DNA of 64,000 nucleotides, taken from the NCBI GenBank assembly GCA_023159155.1, contig JAJNNX010000005.1:1302001-1366000 (forward strand), in the 5' to 3' direction. Made by a program: the position numbers and the translations under genes. Under the pieces are notes generated by a model, which was given only the letters and a program-made list of their open reading frames with translations, was not told where the DNA came from and did not search any database. Below, one piece after another: positions 63,544 through 64,000 of this stretch; within the stretch, counting starts at the first letter, position 1; each line of letters begins with the position of its first letter. The stretch is from Ustulina deusta (taxonomy: Eukaryota > Ascomycota > Sordariomycetes > Xylariales > Xylariaceae).

Positions 63544-64000
63544 TTATCTATGCCCATACCCATTACGGCCACGACGCTGATCGCGTCCTTGATACCCAGG
63601 GGGTGGGCCGTTATACTGTCCTCCATAATCTTGATACGGAGGCGCGCCGGGTGGCGCTTGCCGCTGGTTATATGCCTGGCCTCCGTAGTTACCATGGCTG
63701 TCATCACGACCATTGCCATATCCACCATGGCCACTGCCGTGGTAGGCCGGAGGCGGCGGCGGTATTCCGCTCCCAAACCCGGGGAAGCCTGGTGGTGGTG
63801 GCGCCCATCCTGGAGGAATCATGGGAGGGGGGCCTGAGAATGCATTGGGTCCGTTATGTCTGCCCCCATTGTTATAGTGACGATTGTTTCCGTCACGCCG
63901 CGAGTCTGGGCCGTAGTTCATACGTTCTCTTCTTCCATCATGATTCTGACGCCCAAGAGGGGCCCCGCGATAACTCCGACCAGAGTTTCGTACCTTACCT
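63544..64000 (-). CDS. Gly/Pro/Arg-rich protein, C-terminal part (runs off the right edge)
   Basis: The minus-strand frame is open from the window edge to the TAA at 63544-63546, giving about 150 C-terminal codons. The segment reads SGRSYRGAPLGRQNHDGRRE, NYGPDSRRDGNNRHYNNGG, PPGWAPPPPGFPGFGSG and ends RDQRRGRNGYGHR. It is low-complexity and rich in Gly, Pro, Arg and Asn, with RGG/YGG-like spacing of the kind found in RNA-binding proteins and in tails of RNA-processing enzymes. No globular domain falls in the window, so I cannot name it. The gene's main part is beyond 64000. An in-frame Met at 63921 is internal and not necessarily the start. Confidence 0.65.
   Translation of the reverse strand, partial: GKVRNSGRSYRGAPLGRQNHDGRRERMNYGPDSRRDGNNRHYNNGGRHNGPNAFSGPPPMIPPGWAPPPPGFPGFGSGIPPPPPAYHGSGHGGYGNGRDDSHGNYGGQAYNQRQAPPGAPPYQDYGGQYNGPPPGYQGRDQRRGRNGYGHR

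Overview
The window looks like nuclear DNA of a filamentous ascomycete (Pezizomycotina, most likely a Sordariomycete; genus not determined). Genes are broken by short introns, mostly about 40-180 nt, with GT(A/G)NGT donors, CT(A/G)AC branch sites and (C/T)AG acceptors. The gene set is a typical fungal housekeeping set, including ARP10, an Abp2-family DNA-binding protein, NatC MAK10, PMP47/ANT1, ATP15 and a neurofibromin-type RasGAP. Long AT-richer intergenic tracts are littered with TAGGTA/TACCTA motifs, homopolymers, microsatellites and transposon debris.

Layout. 0-10 kb: 3' end of ARP10 (+), mitochondrial seryl-tRNA synthetase (+), then convergently a single-exon 6.1-kb gene for a ~2027-aa coiled-coil repeat protein (-). 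10-17 kb: YHM2 citrate/oxoglutarate carrier (-, 8 exons), an 882-bp TA-flanked element with terminal inverted repeats, a repeat-rich tract with poly-C runs, a doubtful 84-aa gene, and an APH-fold kinase-like protein (-). 17-25.6 kb: an iterated CGTACTGGTCC array, RNA polymerase III subunit RPC82 (-, with a 9-nt first coding exon), a gene-poor tract, and QCR2 (+). 25.6-34.4 kb: gene-poor; it holds a broken short-chain dehydrogenase with a decayed APH-like gene of opposite strand inside it, ATP15 (+, 74 aa), and a second TA-flanked element of 821 bp. 34.4-42.4 kb: MAK10 (+), PMP47/ANT1 (-), Abp2-like (+). 42.4-53 kb: a gene-poor 4.1 kb, an MFS sugar transporter (+), an unidentified 3-exon 264-aa gene (+), and low-complexity DNA. 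53-64 kb: an 8.5-kb neurofibromin/IRA-type Ras GTPase-activating protein (-), and at the right edge the C-terminus of a Gly/Pro/Arg-rich protein (-).

The genes do not form one pathway. Four encode mitochondrial functions (SerRS, YHM2, QCR2, ATP15), but they are scattered on both strands. The most unusual content is (i) the two TA-flanked inverted-repeat elements, which have different 11-20 bp iterons near their ends yet share an internal tRNA-like A-box/B-box module; (ii) the CGTACTGGTCC iteron array, possibly a third element of the same kind; (iii) the giant coiled-coil protein, in which one short motif is reused at three different periods (about 27, 16 and 24 residues); and (iv) the nested pair of pseudogenes at 27.4-29.3 kb. 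Exon boundaries were placed by eye from splice signals, reading frame and family similarity, and coding totals were checked for divisibility by three. No database search was run.
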